A stretch of DNA of 64,000 bases from Gambelia wislizenii (taxonomy: Eukaryota; Chordata; Lepidosauria; Squamata; Crotaphytidae): positions 288,852,265 to 288,916,264 of the forward strand of contig JAUMIR010000003.1 in NCBI GenBank assembly GCA_030847615.1, in the 5' to 3' direction. Position 1 is the stretch's first letter. Every line of letters starts with the position of its first letter. The notes beneath the pieces were generated by a model. The model searched no databases, was not told where the DNA came from, and saw only the letters and a list, made by a program, of their open reading frames with translations. Shown here piece by piece: positions 13,515 through 21,843 of this stretch. The position numbers were made by a program, and so were the translations under genes.

Positions 13515-14756
13515 CAATCAGCCCTCCACATCCACCCACGGATTCAACCAATCACAGCTTGAAAATATTAAAAAATAATAATCCCAAAAGCAAACTTTTG
13601 AGTTGTTCATCATTTTATGTAAGGGATGGCCATTTTACTCTCTCTGGCTTTTCTTTGCAAATGAAGATTCAGGAAGGACTCATCCTGTGCTTTCTGCAAG
13701 CGTGCTGATGACTGAAAAGGCCAATCTGAGATAAACAAGTCCGGTTGCAGAAAGCACAGAAGAAGGTCTCCTTGGGTGATGTTTCCGGGTTGTGATACTT
13801 TCTGCATTGTCATTTCTCTTCAAGACTTGTTCGGCATGAGTTCGCAAATAAGGTTGCAGCATTGTGGATAGTGCGTCTCCATGTCTCCCGATGTGAGGCC
13901 ATGGCGGACCGTTATTGGTGATCAATTTGGCCAAGCCTGAGATGTTGTTTCAGGGAATCCTTGTATCGCTTTTTTGGAGCACCCCTCTTACACTGACCCG
14001 TGGCAAGTTCATCGTAGAGTAGTATTTTTGGGAGGCGATGGTCCTCCGTCCTAGAAACGTGCCCTGCCCAGCACAGTTGTGTTCTCAGTATCATGGCCTC
14101 AATGCTGGTGATCCCTGCTTGCTCAAGGACAGCAACATTCATCACATAGTCAGTCCAGTGTATAGGATTGTATGTACACAGCACTGATGAAAATGTTTGA
14201 GGAATCGTAAGTGTTGGCGATAGATGAACCATGTTTCAGACCCGTAAAGGAGAATAGACAGTACAATGGCTCTATACACACTTGATTTTTGTGCTTCGCC
14301 TCAGGTGTTTGTTACTCTAGACTCTTTTGTAAAGTCTTCCAAATGTGCTATATGCCTTTGCTAATCTGTGATCAATCTCTTTGTCAATCTTGGCATCTGA
14401 GGAGATGATGCTTCCCAGGTAGATGAACTGCTGAACGGACATAAGCACAGATTTGTCTATTGCAATGTGGGGATGGTGGTGTTCCTCCTGTGGTGCAGGC
14501 TGGTAGAGAACTTCCATTTTCTTCAGGTTGACTTCCAGCCCAAACAGCTCTGCAGCTGTTGCGAAGCAGGATGTTAGGCGCTGCAGAGCTGCTTCTGTGT
14601 GGGAAACAAGGCCAGCATCATCAGCGAAGAGCAGCTCATGGACTAGATAGTTTTACTACACCATTGTAAATAATGGGTCTTGAGCATCCAAGGATTTTGA
14701 CATCTATGGGGTGGTGGTCCTGGAACCAAATCCCAGTGGATACCAAGGCCCCAGTG
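13515..14756. mobile_element. TA-flanked MITE split by a LINE fragment
   Basis: The left end, TA + CAATCAGCCCTCCACATCC, and the right end, GGATACCAAGGCCCCAGTG + TA, are imperfect inverted copies. Both abut a TA dinucleotide, as in Tc1/mariner insertions. The inner parts (13545-13632 and 14652-14745) resemble the left and right halves of the uninterrupted MITE at 15204-15432 ('CACAGCTTGAAAAT', 'CCTGGAACCAAA'). The LINE piece at 13640-14650 separates the halves, so the MITE is the older insertion. Confidence 0.7.
13640..14650 (-). pseudogene. LINE ORF2 C-terminal fragment with a terminal zinc finger
   Basis: Read on the minus strand, this encodes the end of a non-LTR retrotransposon polyprotein: a 'FIYLGSIISSDAKIDKEID' segment after the RT palm, a frame-shifted 'IHWTDYVMNVAVLEQAGI' region, 'AGHVSRTEDHRLPKILLY', 'RGAPKKRYKDSLKQ', then in the same frame a zinc finger C-x2-C-x3-C ending SHQHAC (about 13700-13765). 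Two stops (TAA after the GQIDHQ motif, TGA before the finger) kill it. It is 5' truncated and flanked by the duplication TTTTACT (13633-13639 and 14651-14657), so it is a genuine retroposition into the MITE. The architecture recalls RTE-like LINEs with C-terminal fingers, but I do not assign a clade. A second copy is at 28808. Confidence 0.75.
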
Positions 14757-14943
14757 TATTTGGTAAGGGGTGAAAAGTCAGCATGACAAAATAAAGGACC
14801 CAGCCTAGATCCCCGACCCATACGTAACTCTGTAAAGCACAAATGGGTCTCTTCTTTGCTTGAAATGATTTCAATTCTATAGATAATGTCATTGCATTTT
14901 GACAATAACTTTTTGTATGTTTTTACTTAAGTCTTCATAAGTA

Positions 14944-15184
14944 CAGATAGATCCCTACATCTGCGGGACCTGCATCCACACCTTCACTTACCTGTGTTTG
15001 GAAAAAAATGGTCTCTGTAGGTATCTTTTAGGCCCTCCAGTGCAACTCTATGGTATGTGAAGCTGCCCATAGAGTTGTGCTGGAAGACCCAAAAGATGCC
15101 TAGAGAGAGAGAGAGACTATATTTTTTCATATGCAGTTAAGTGAATCTGTGGATACGGGTCCTATGTGTACAGGGATCTATCTG
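14944..15184. mobile_element. TA-flanked palindromic MITE, family C copy 1
   Basis: CAGATAGATCCCTACATCTG at the left pairs with the right end GGGATCTATCTG, and TA lies outside each. The core 'CCTCCAGTGCAACTCTATGG' recurs in inverted form ('CCATAGAGTTGTGCTGGAAG'). A related copy lies at about 49262-49588. The TA duplication suggests Tc1/mariner mobilisation. Confidence 0.7.
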
Positions 15185-15203
15185 TATTTTGTACTGTGTA
15201 CTA

Positions 15204-15432
15204 CAGTTGTCCCTCCACATTCACGGATTTGGCATTCACGGATTTAAGTATTCACAGCTTGAAAATGTTCTTTAAAAATAATAATCCAAAAAGCAAACCT
15301 TGATTTTGCCATCTTATATAAGGGATACCATTTTGCTATGCCATTGCATATAATGGGACTTGAGTATTCATGGATTTGAGTATTCATGTGGGGTCCTGGA
15401 ACCAAACCCCAGCGAATGTGAAGGGACAACTG
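15204..15432. mobile_element. TA-flanked MITE, same family as 13515
   Basis: A 229-bp element with ends CAGTTGTCCCTCCACATTC and GCGAATGTGAAGGGACAACTG, each next to TA (15202-15203 and 15433-15434). The terminal 20 bp are nearly perfect inverted copies. It has no coding capacity. The ends resemble those of the larger element at 60476-60908. Confidence 0.75.
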
Positions 15433-15434
15433 TA

Positions 15435-16012
15435 ATTTTTTTTAATTCTTCTAAGCTGCCTTGAGACTCAGTTTGGTGGAAAAGGTGGGACCTAAATTAA
15501 TTAAAAATAATAATAATGGGTGGAGCAGGAGAAGAAATAGGTTTGGAAAAAGAAAACCAGAAAACACAGGCACACATTCTTAAAGTTGTGATGCTCATAT
15601 AAAAACAAGATTTAATATACCTAAAGTGTTATAATGCAGCCAGAAATGGTTAATCGTCCATCATAACCACCTGGATTAGAAACCACTCAATGAGAGGATG
15701 AGACAAAATTGTTGACCTATAAGATGAACTGATAGGGTGGATTTCTTTGTATCTCTTTCATCTACAGCCCAGTGGAATGTGTGCGGGACAAAAGTTTGAG
15801 GAGAGGCAAATCCTAATAAAGCTGCCTTTTCTAGGGGGCTGATGTTGGTGGCTTTTCTTTTATTTCTCTCCTTCTTCAGCCTCATTCCTTGGTGTTGTGG
15901 ATATACTTCCATAGTAATGCAAAGAATAAACAAGGTCCTCACCTTAATTCAGAAATGTTTGAGTTGTGTGAGACTATCCATTCAAAAAGTAGCATTGTCT
16001 ACTTGAAAAAAG
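15435..16012. other. Unrecognised spacer
   Basis: No gene or identifiable repeat is seen; a short AAT run lies near 15505. Confidence 0.3.
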
Positions 16013-16072
16013 TAAGGGATCAGACTGAATCTGGAACCAGCTCCAGAGAATGTTGATGTCATATATTGGCTT

Positions 16073-16100
16073 AGAATCATAGAATCATAGAATCATAGAA
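16073..16100 (-). repeat. CR1 3' octamer tail
   Basis: Three tandem copies of the 8-9-bp unit read ATTCTATG(A) in sense. This is the short 3' repeat recognised during CR1 target-primed reverse transcription. The shorter CR1 fragment ending at 52461 finishes with the same unit. Confidence 0.9.
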
Positions 16101-16165
16101 TTGCAGAGTTGGAAGAGACCACGAGGGCCATCCAGTCCAACCCCCTGCCACGCAGGAAATCACAA

Positions 16166-19100
16166 TCAAAGCATCCCCGACAGATGGCCATCCAGCCTCT
16201 GTTTAAAGACCTCCAAGGAAGGAGACCCCACCACGCTCCGAGGGAGTGTGTTCCACTGCCAAACAGCTCTGACTGTCAAAAAGTTCCTCCTCATGTTGAG
16301 GTGGAATCTCTGTTCCTGGAGCTTGCACCCATTGCTCCGTGTTCCAGTCTCTGGAGCAGCAGAAAACAAGCCTGCTCCATCCTCAGCGTGACATCCCTTC
16401 AAATACTTAAACAGGGCTATCATATCGCCTCTAAACCGTCTTTTTTCCAGGCTAAACATACCCAGCTCCCTAAGTCTCTCCTCATAAGGCATTGTTTCCA
16501 GACCTTTCACCATTTTAGTTGCCCTTCTCTGGACACGCTCCAATTTGTCAATATCCTTTCTGAATTGTGGTGCCCAGAACTGGACACAGTATTCTAAGTG
16601 AGGTCTGACCAAGGCAGAATAGAGTGGCACTATTACTTCCCTTGATCTAGACACTATACTTCTATTGATACAGCCCAAAATTGCATTGGCCTTTTTAGCT
16701 GCCGCATCACACTGTTGGCTCATGTTCAACTTGTGGTCTACTAGGACTCCTAGATCCCTTTCGCACATAGTCTCATTCAGCCAGGTCTCTCCCATCCTAT
16801 ATTTATGCATTTCATTTTTCCGCCCTAAATGCAGTACTTTACATTTCTCCGTATTGAATTTCATTTTGTTAGCTTTGGCCCAGCTCTCCAGTCTATCCAG
16901 GTCATTCTGAATTTTGATCCTGTCCTCTAGGGTATTAGCTACTCCTCCCAATTTGGTGTCATCTGCAAATTTGATAAGTATGCCCCTAATTCCCTCATCT
17001 AAGTCATTGATAAAGATATTGAATAGCACTGGGCCCAGGACAGAACCCTGTGGCACCCCACTGGTCACATCTTTCCAAGACGAAGAGGAGCCACTGCTGA
17101 GCACCCTTTGGGTTCGGCCGGTCAACCAATTACAAATCCATTGAACAGTTAACTTGTCTAGCCCACATTCTACAAGCTTGTTTGCAAGAATGTCATGGGG
17201 AACCTTGTCAAAGGCCTTACTGAAATCAAGGTATGCAATGTCCACAGCATTCCCTTCATCTACCAAGCTGGTAACTTTATCAAAAAAAGAGATCAGATTA
17301 GTCTGGCATGACTTGTTTCTCTGAAACCCATGCTGACTTTTTGTGATTATGGCATTGCCTTCTAAATGTTCACAGACTCTCTGTTTAATGATCTGTTCTA
17401 GAATCTTCCCTGGTATTGATGTCAGACTAACTGGACGATAGTTGTTGGGATCCTCTTTTTTCCCCTTTTTGAAGATGGGAACAACATTTGCCCTCCTCCA
17501 GTCTGCTGGGACTTCTCCTGTTCTCCAGGAGTTCTCAAATATTATTGCCAATGGCTCTGAGATTATATTTGCCAGCTCTTTTAATACTCTTGGATGTAGT
17601 TCATCTGGTCCTGGAGATTTAAATTCATTTAGATTAAGAAGGTATTCCTGTACGACCTCTTTACTTATTTTCAGCTGGATTTCCCCTATTGTGTCCTCTG
17701 TTCCATTTTCCTGAGGTTGGTCCTTCTTTTCCTTTTCTGAAAACACTGAGGCAAAGAAGGTGTTGAGTAATTCTGCCTTTTCTCTGTCCCCTGTTAGCAT
17801 TTTGCCATCTTCTCCACGTAGTGGCCCTATCATTTCCTGCTTCCTCCTTTTGCTGCGGACATACCCAAAAAAACCCTTTTTATTGTTCTTAACCTCCCTA
17901 GCAAGCCTGAGCTCATTCTGCACTTTAGCTTTTCTGACTTTACTCCTACACGTGTTCGCTATCTGTTTGAATTCTTCTTTGGTGATTTCCTCCCTTTTCC
18001 ATTTCCTATACATGTTCCGTTTAAAACTTAGCTCCATTGAAAGTTCTTTAGTCATCCATCCTGGTTTCTTGAGACACCTCCCATTTTTCTTCCTCAATGG
18101 TACTGTTTGAAATTGTGCCTTCAGTATCTCCCTTTTGAGAAAGTCAAAACCGTCTTGAGGTCCCTTCTCTTTTAGTATTCTTGACCATGGGATCATCCCC
18201 AGTATTTCCCTGAGTTTATTGAAATCAGCTCTCCTAAAGTCAAGAATGCGTGTCTGACTATGCCTGGCTTCTCCTTTCCATTGTATAACAAACTCCAGGA
18301 GAACATGATCACTCTCACCTAAGGATCCCACCACTTGCACCCCATTAACAAGGTCGTCTCTGTTGGTTAGGATCAGATCTAAAATAGCTGACCCCCTTGT
18401 TGCCTCTTCCACCTTTTGGACCATGAAATTGTCTTCCAGGCATGTAAGGAATTTGTTAGACCTTGTAGTTTTGGCTGAGTTAGATTGCCAGCAAATATCA
18501 GGATAGTTGAAGTCACCCATCACTACTACATCTCTCCTTTCTGCATGTATGTTCATCTGTTCTAGAAAGGCAACATCCAATTCCTCCGTCTGATTTGGGG
18601 GTCTGTAGTAGAGTCCCACAATAACATCCCTGTTGTTTCCCTCCCCTTTAATTTTTATCCAGATGCTCTCCACCTGGCTTCCAGTATTGATGTCATGAAT
18701 CACTTCACTGGTGTAAATATCCCTGACATATAATGCTATTCCTCCTCCTTTCCTGTTTGGCCTGTTTCTCCTATAAAGGTTATACCCCTCTATTCCTACA
18801 TTCCAATCATGAGACTCGTCCCACCAGGTTTCAGTAACGCCTATTATATCATATTTGTTTTGTAGTGCAAGGAGTTCTAGTTCATCTTGCTTATTTCCCA
18901 TGCTCTGTGCATTAGTGTAGAGACATCTGAGACCATGTGTTCCCTTTACTTGCTCCCTGTGCAAGTTTTTTTGCCTCCCACTGTTGGGTCCTTGCGCTGT
19001 TTGCCTTGTTCCCTCTATGACAGTTTGACTATTTTCTCCAGCCCTTTTGCCTTCCAGAATACTGTCTCCCTCCCCCAATTGACTCAGTTTAAAGCCCTCC

Positions 19101-19237
19101 TGATCAAATTCTTGAGAGTGTTGGCAAAAATGTTTCTTCCAACTGTTGTAAGATGCACCCCATCTCTTGCCAGAAGTCCCCCTGCATGGAAGCGCAGTCC
19201 ATGATCCAAGAATCCAATTTGTTCTCGGCGACACCAT
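16166..19237 (-). CDS. CR1 ORF2: AP endonuclease and reverse transcriptase
   Basis: An open frame of 1023 codons encodes the enzyme that nicks target DNA and copies CR1 RNA at the nick. The apurinic-type endonuclease spans about residues 103-320: NAQS at 109, TETW with Glu136, GDFN at 241-244 and SDH at 309-311. The reverse transcriptase spans about 530-860: NNYRPVSL near 598, YLDFSKAFD with Asp671, GVPQGSVLGP at 727, and the catalytic FADD at 757-760. A conserved CR1 C-terminal region follows. All catalytic residues I can check are present. The annotated Met (19237) lies inside ORF1 in a weak context; the next Met is residue 113, already inside the endonuclease. So ordinary AUG initiation after ORF1 would give a defective enzyme. 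Residues 49-50 coincide with a slippery heptamer (19087-19093), and the true product may start by frameshift there. Confidence 0.95.
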   Translation of the reverse strand: MVSPRTNWILGSWTALPCRGTSGKRWGASYNSWKKHFCQHSQEFDQEGFKLSQLGEGDSILEGKRAGENSQTVIEGTRQTAQGPNSGRQKNLHREQVKGTHGLRCLYTNAQSMGNKQDELELLALQNKYDIIGVTETWWDESHDWNVGIEGYNLYRRNRPNRKGGGIALYVRDIYTSEVIHDINTGSQVESIWIKIKGEGNNRDVIVGLYYRPPNQTEELDVAFLEQMNIHAERRDVVVMGDFNYPDICWQSNSAKTTRSNKFLTCLEDNFMVQKVEEATRGSAILDLILTNRDDLVNGVQVVGSLGESDHVLLEFVIQWKGEARHSQTRILDFRRADFNKLREILGMIPWSRILKEKGPQDGFDFLKREILKAQFQTVPLRKKNGRCLKKPGWMTKELSMELSFKRNMYRKWKREEITKEEFKQIANTCRSKVRKAKVQNELRLAREVKNNKKGFFGYVRSKRRKQEMIGPLRGEDGKMLTGDREKAELLNTFFASVFSEKEKKDQPQENGTEDTIGEIQLKISKEVVQEYLLNLNEFKSPGPDELHPRVLKELANIISEPLAIIFENSWRTGEVPADWRRANVVPIFKKGKKEDPNNYRPVSLTSIPGKILEQIIKQRVCEHLEGNAIITKSQHGFQRNKSCQTNLISFFDKVTSLVDEGNAVDIAYLDFSKAFDKVPHDILANKLVECGLDKLTVQWICNWLTGRTQRVLSSGSSSSWKDVTSGVPQGSVLGPVLFNIFINDLDEGIRGILIKFADDTKLGGVANTLEDRIKIQNDLDRLESWAKANKMKFNTEKCKVLHLGRKNEMHKYRMGETWLNETMCERDLGVLVDHKLNMSQQCDAAAKKANAILGCINRSIVSRSREVIVPLYSALVRPHLEYCVQFWAPQFRKDIDKLERVQRRATKMVKGLETMPYEERLRELGMFSLEKRRFRGDMIALFKYLKGCHAEDGAGLFSAAPETGTRSNGCKLQEQRFHLNMRRNFLTVRAVWQWNTLPRSVVGSPSLEVFKQRLDGHLSGML

Positions 19238-20061
19238 CTACGGAGCCAGTTGTTTACGTCGGCTATTTTCCTCTCCCTTCTTGGACCATGCCCTTCAACT
19301 GGCAGAAGAGACGAGATGACCACCTGTGCGTTCATTTCTTTCAGCTTCCTCCCCAGGGCCTCATAATCTCTTCTGATCTTGGGAAAGCTGTGCCTTGCAG
19401 TATCATTGGTTCCCACATGGACCAAAAGGAAGGGGTAATGATCCGTAGGCTTGATGAGTCTTGTCAGCCTCTCGGTCACATCACAGATCTTTGCCCCAGG
19501 GAGACAACACACCTCCCGAGTCATCTTGTCAGGCCCACATACCTCTGCTTCTGTACCCCTCAGCAAGGAGTCCCCCACCACCACCACACGCCTCCACTGA
19601 GGCTTCGCAGCTGCTGTTCCTTGCGGTGGTCTTCTCAAGGTCCCCTGCTCTACCCCTGAAGTCTGTCCATGCTGTTCTTCCTCATTGTCCTTGATAAGGG
19701 AAAGGGCTTCGAATCGATTCTGTAGCTGCAAGCTGCTGGAAGAATCCCTGGATTTTCTTGTTCTGTGTGTGACATTCCTCCAGCTGTCTACTTCCTGTGT
19801 CCGTGAAGTGACCCTCTCCTCCACAGCCACTTCCTCTGTGCGGTCCCCATCCAAGAGTGTTCGTTCTGTTCTGTCCAGGAAAACCTCTTGCTCCCGAATC
19901 TGTTGAAGTGTAGCTACCCGTGTCTCCAGCTGCTGTACTTTCTCCTCCAAGAGGGCTACCAGCTTGCATTTGGTGCATGTGAAGTTCTCCACGTCTGTAG
20001 ACAAGAATAGAAACATCGCACAAGTGTTGCAAGTGACTGCTGCAGTCCCCTCAGTGTCCAT
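19084..20061 (-). CDS. CR1 ORF1: zinc finger, coiled coil, SGNH esterase-like protein
   Basis: A 325-residue intact ORF1. Cys11, Cys14, Cys29 and Cys32 form a CxxC...CxxC zinc-binding motif at the N terminus. Residues about 34-60 are heptad-rich (a coiled coil for self-association). Residues 158-325 are an SGNH/GDSL hydrolase-like domain: GDSL with Ser165, GTND with Asn219, and a D-x-x-H pair at Asp300/His303, so the catalytic triad is complete. CR1 ORF1 proteins of turtles and birds share the zinc finger and esterase arrangement; the protein is thought to bind element RNA, and the role of the esterase is unclear. The start Met has a strong Kozak context (A at -3, G at +4) and follows the leader after the promoter monomers. 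The last 154 bp overlap ORF2 in the -1 frame. Confidence 0.93.
   Translation of the reverse strand: MDTEGTAAVTCNTCAMFLFLSTDVENFTCTKCKLVALLEEKVQQLETRVATLQQIREQEVFLDRTERTLLDGDRTEEVAVEERVTSRTQEVDSWRNVTHRTRKSRDSSSSLQLQNRFEALSLIKDNEEEQHGQTSGVEQGTLRRPPQGTAAAKPQWRRVVVVGDSLLRGTEAEVCGPDKMTREVCCLPGAKICDVTERLTRLIKPTDHYPFLLVHVGTNDTARHSFPKIRRDYEALGRKLKEMNAQVVISSLLPVEGHGPRRERKIADVNNWLRRWCRREQIGFLDHGLRFHAGGLLARDGVHLTTVGRNIFANTLKNLIRRALN
19087..19093 (-). promoter_or_regulatory. Candidate -1 ribosomal frameshift heptamer
   Basis: In the sense strand the heptamer T TTA AAC occupies the last two ORF1 sense codons (Leu-Asn) and is followed at once by the TGA stop (19086-19084). This is the canonical X XXY YYZ slippery sequence in the correct phase. 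A -1 slip continues CTG AGT CAA..., exactly the ORF2 frame (residues 51 onward). Downstream there is a G-rich run about 10 nt after the heptamer, and a GACAGT/ACTGTC pair (near 19063 and 19023) could form a stem. I have not folded it. Stop-dependent reinitiation is the main alternative. Confidence 0.6.
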
Positions 20062-20179
20062 GATGAGAGCTTTTAGGTAATCTAAGAACTCTTAGTTAAC
20101 GCTGATAATGCTAAGCTGTACTTTTAGGTCTGCTGTATTTTTGTTTGGTTACTGAAATTCGCGCGCCGTTAGGCGCTTG
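20062..20179 (-). other. Unique leader of the CR1 between monomers and ORF1
   Basis: This 118-bp segment is not part of the tandem array. It starts with a short CpG-rich patch (20159-20174) next to the last monomer and runs to the ORF1 ATG. It is the non-repeated end of the 5' UTR, comparable in position to the tether of monomer-type L1 elements. Confidence 0.7.
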
Positions 20180-21432
20180 CCTCTGGCTCTTGAGGGTAAA
20201 AGGGGAAGTTCAGAAGTTCAAGCCCCTCAGCAACAAGCAGCCTCTCCCAACAGTTTTTTAAAAAAGTTTTAAAAGTTGCTTCCTTCTTCTCCCTGGCAGG
20301 AAACTGGCAGGAAACTTGCTGTCCAGAAGCTGCTCTCCTTCTCTCTGGCAGGAAACTGGCCTGGAAAGCCTCTGCAAGGACTTATATAGAGCTAGGCTCC
20401 CAGCTCCACCCCCTAATGACTCACAGGTGTGACTCACAGGTGTGACTCACAGGAAGGCCTCTGGCTCTTGAGGGTAAAAGGGGAAGTTCAGAAGTTCAAG
20501 CCCCTCAGCAACAAGCAGCCTCTCCCAACAGTTTTTTAAAAAAGTTTTAAAAGTTGCTTCCTTCTTCTCCCTGGCAGGAAACTGGCAGGAAACTTGCTGT
20601 CCAGAAGCTGCTCTCCTTCTCTCTGGCAGGAAACTGGCCTGGAAAGCCTCTGCAAGGACTTATATAGAGCTAGGCTCCCAGCTCCACCCCCTAATGACTC
20701 ACAGGTGTGACTCACAGGTGTGACTCACAGGAAGGCCTCTGGCTCTTGAGGGTAAAAGGGGAAGTTCAGAAGTTCAAGCCCCTCAGCAACAAGCAGCCTC
20801 TCCCAACAGTTTTTTAAAAAAGTTTTAAAAGTTGCTTCCTTCTTCTCCCTGGCAGGAAACTGGCAGGAAACTTGCTGTCCAGAAGCTGCTCTCCTTCTCT
20901 CTGGCAGGAAACTGGCCTGGAAAGCCTCTGCAAGGACTTATATAGAGCTAGGCTCCCAGCTCCACCCCCTAATGACTCACAGGTGTGACTCACAGGTGTG
21001 ACTCACAGGAAGGCCTCTGGCTCTTGAGGGTAAAAGGGGAAGTTCAGAAGTTCAAGCCCCTCAGCAACAAGCAGCCTCTCCCAACAGTTTTTTAAAAAAG
21101 TTTTAAAAGTTGCTTCCTTCTTCTCCCTGGCAGGAAACTGGCAGGAAACTTGCTGTCCAGAAGCTGCTCTCCTTCTCTCTGGCAGGAAACTGGCCTGGAA
21201 AGCCTCTGCAAGGACTTATATAGAGCTAGGCTCCCAGCTCCACCCCCTAATGACTCACAGGTGTGACTCACAGGTGTGACTCACAGGAAGGCCTCTGGCT
21301 CTTGAGGGTAAAAGGGGAAGTTCAGAAGTTCAAGCCCCTCAGCAACAAGCAGCCTCTCCCAACAGTTTTTTAAAAAAGTTTTAAAAGTTGCTTCCTTCTT
21401 CTCCCTGGCAGGAAACTGGCAGGAAACTTGCT
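20180..21432 (-). repeat. CR1 5' tandem monomers, 278-bp unit, 4.5 copies
   Basis: The motif CCTCTGGCTCTTGAGGG recurs at 20180, 20458, 20736, 21014 and 21292, a constant period of 278 bp. I see no differences between the complete units. The outermost unit (21292-21432) stops after 141 bp, which in sense orientation makes it the 5'-truncated first monomer. The array belongs to the LINE because it leads directly into the ORF1 leader. Its arrangement resembles the promoter monomers of mouse L1. Confidence 0.95.
20381..20449 (-). promoter_or_regulatory. Predicted core promoter in each CR1 monomer
   Basis: In sense orientation this part of the monomer reads three AP-1 consensus sites TGAGTCA (20443-20449, 20430-20436, 20417-20423), spaced 13 bp apart. 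Two T-box half-sites (AGGTGTGA on the plus strand, 20425-20432 and 20438-20445) are interleaved. A GGGGGTGGAG box follows, then a TATA box TATATAAG (20381-20388). The same set recurs 278 bp apart, with TATA boxes at 20659, 20937 and 21215. Spacing fits RNA polymerase II initiation about 25-30 bp further on. Factor identity is inferred from consensus only. Confidence 0.65.
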
Positions 21433-21843
21433 TCTTTAGATTCAGTGACCAGCAGTTTCAGAGTTAAAAACAGAAAACTTTATTATCACAGTAGTTCAAA
21501 GAACTATCCCTACAAGTTTGTTGCTGAGACTGAAACCTAACAACAAATAGTATACTAAAAGCGTTTTCCAATCTACCTAATCTGGTGGGCCATAGAGTCA
21601 TTAGCTATCCATCATCCCCACTCCCATTTCCCACTGTACCAGAGCTCAGCCTCTTTTTCTCAGAGCTGAGCCCAGGTGCAGTGGCTTATTAAACTGCTCC
21701 AGACACAGATAACATATTCCCTTTTACAGTCAAGCTACATACTTGTTAGCAGTACAGAAAGCAAGGAAGTACAATTAGCCACAAGGTTATACAACAGAAC
21801 TGAACTTGGTAGGAAAAGGTCACACCCTGGACTGATCCTGACA
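21433..21843 (-). mobile_element. LTR-like fragment abutting the CR1 5' end
   Basis: On the minus strand this starts TGTCAGGATCAGTCC (21843) and carries GATAATAAAG, a polyadenylation signal, at about 21478-21487, as an LTR would. The TGTCAGG start is shared with the copia LTR at 61199, though the rest differs. It breaks off where the CR1 begins. The sequence left of the CR1 (16013-16072) contains GGATCAG, a possible remnant of the other terminus, so the CR1 may have landed inside this LTR. That pairing is tentative. Confidence 0.45.

Larger units (their letters stand above)
16073..21432 (-). mobile_element. Full-length CR1 LINE
   Basis: A complete chicken-repeat-1-type non-LTR retrotransposon of about 5.36 kb on the minus strand. 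In sense order it has a tandem-monomer 5' region (21432-20180), a 118-bp unique leader, ORF1, an overlapping ORF2, and a very short 3' UTR ending in an ATTCTATG-type octamer repeat (16073-16100), the hallmark 3' end of CR1. Both ORFs are open and the monomers look identical by eye, so the copy is young and could be autonomous. CR1 usually lacks target duplications and I see none. Most CR1 copies in genomes are severely 5' truncated, so a full-length copy is notable. Its left and right flanks may be halves of one LTR (see 21433). Confidence 0.95.

Noticed and set aside
13680..13934. A minus-strand frame 'KHHPRRPSSVLSATGLVYL', which at first suggested a shared frameshift before the zinc finger in both LINE copies
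   Set aside because: Following the RT frame through its stops shows the finger is in frame in the 13-kb copy; this open frame is a shadow.
16101..18110. Several plus-strand frames of 76-162 codons (16101, 16109, 17442, 17760)
   Set aside because: They lie antisense to the intact CR1 ORF2 and have no domain of their own.
18887..19906. Plus-strand frames up to 168 codons opposite CR1 ORF1
   Set aside because: Antisense shadows of ORF1.
20180..21432. Possible CRISPR-like or satellite array
   Set aside because: The 278-bp units have no spacers and lead directly into CR1 ORF1; they are element 5' monomers.
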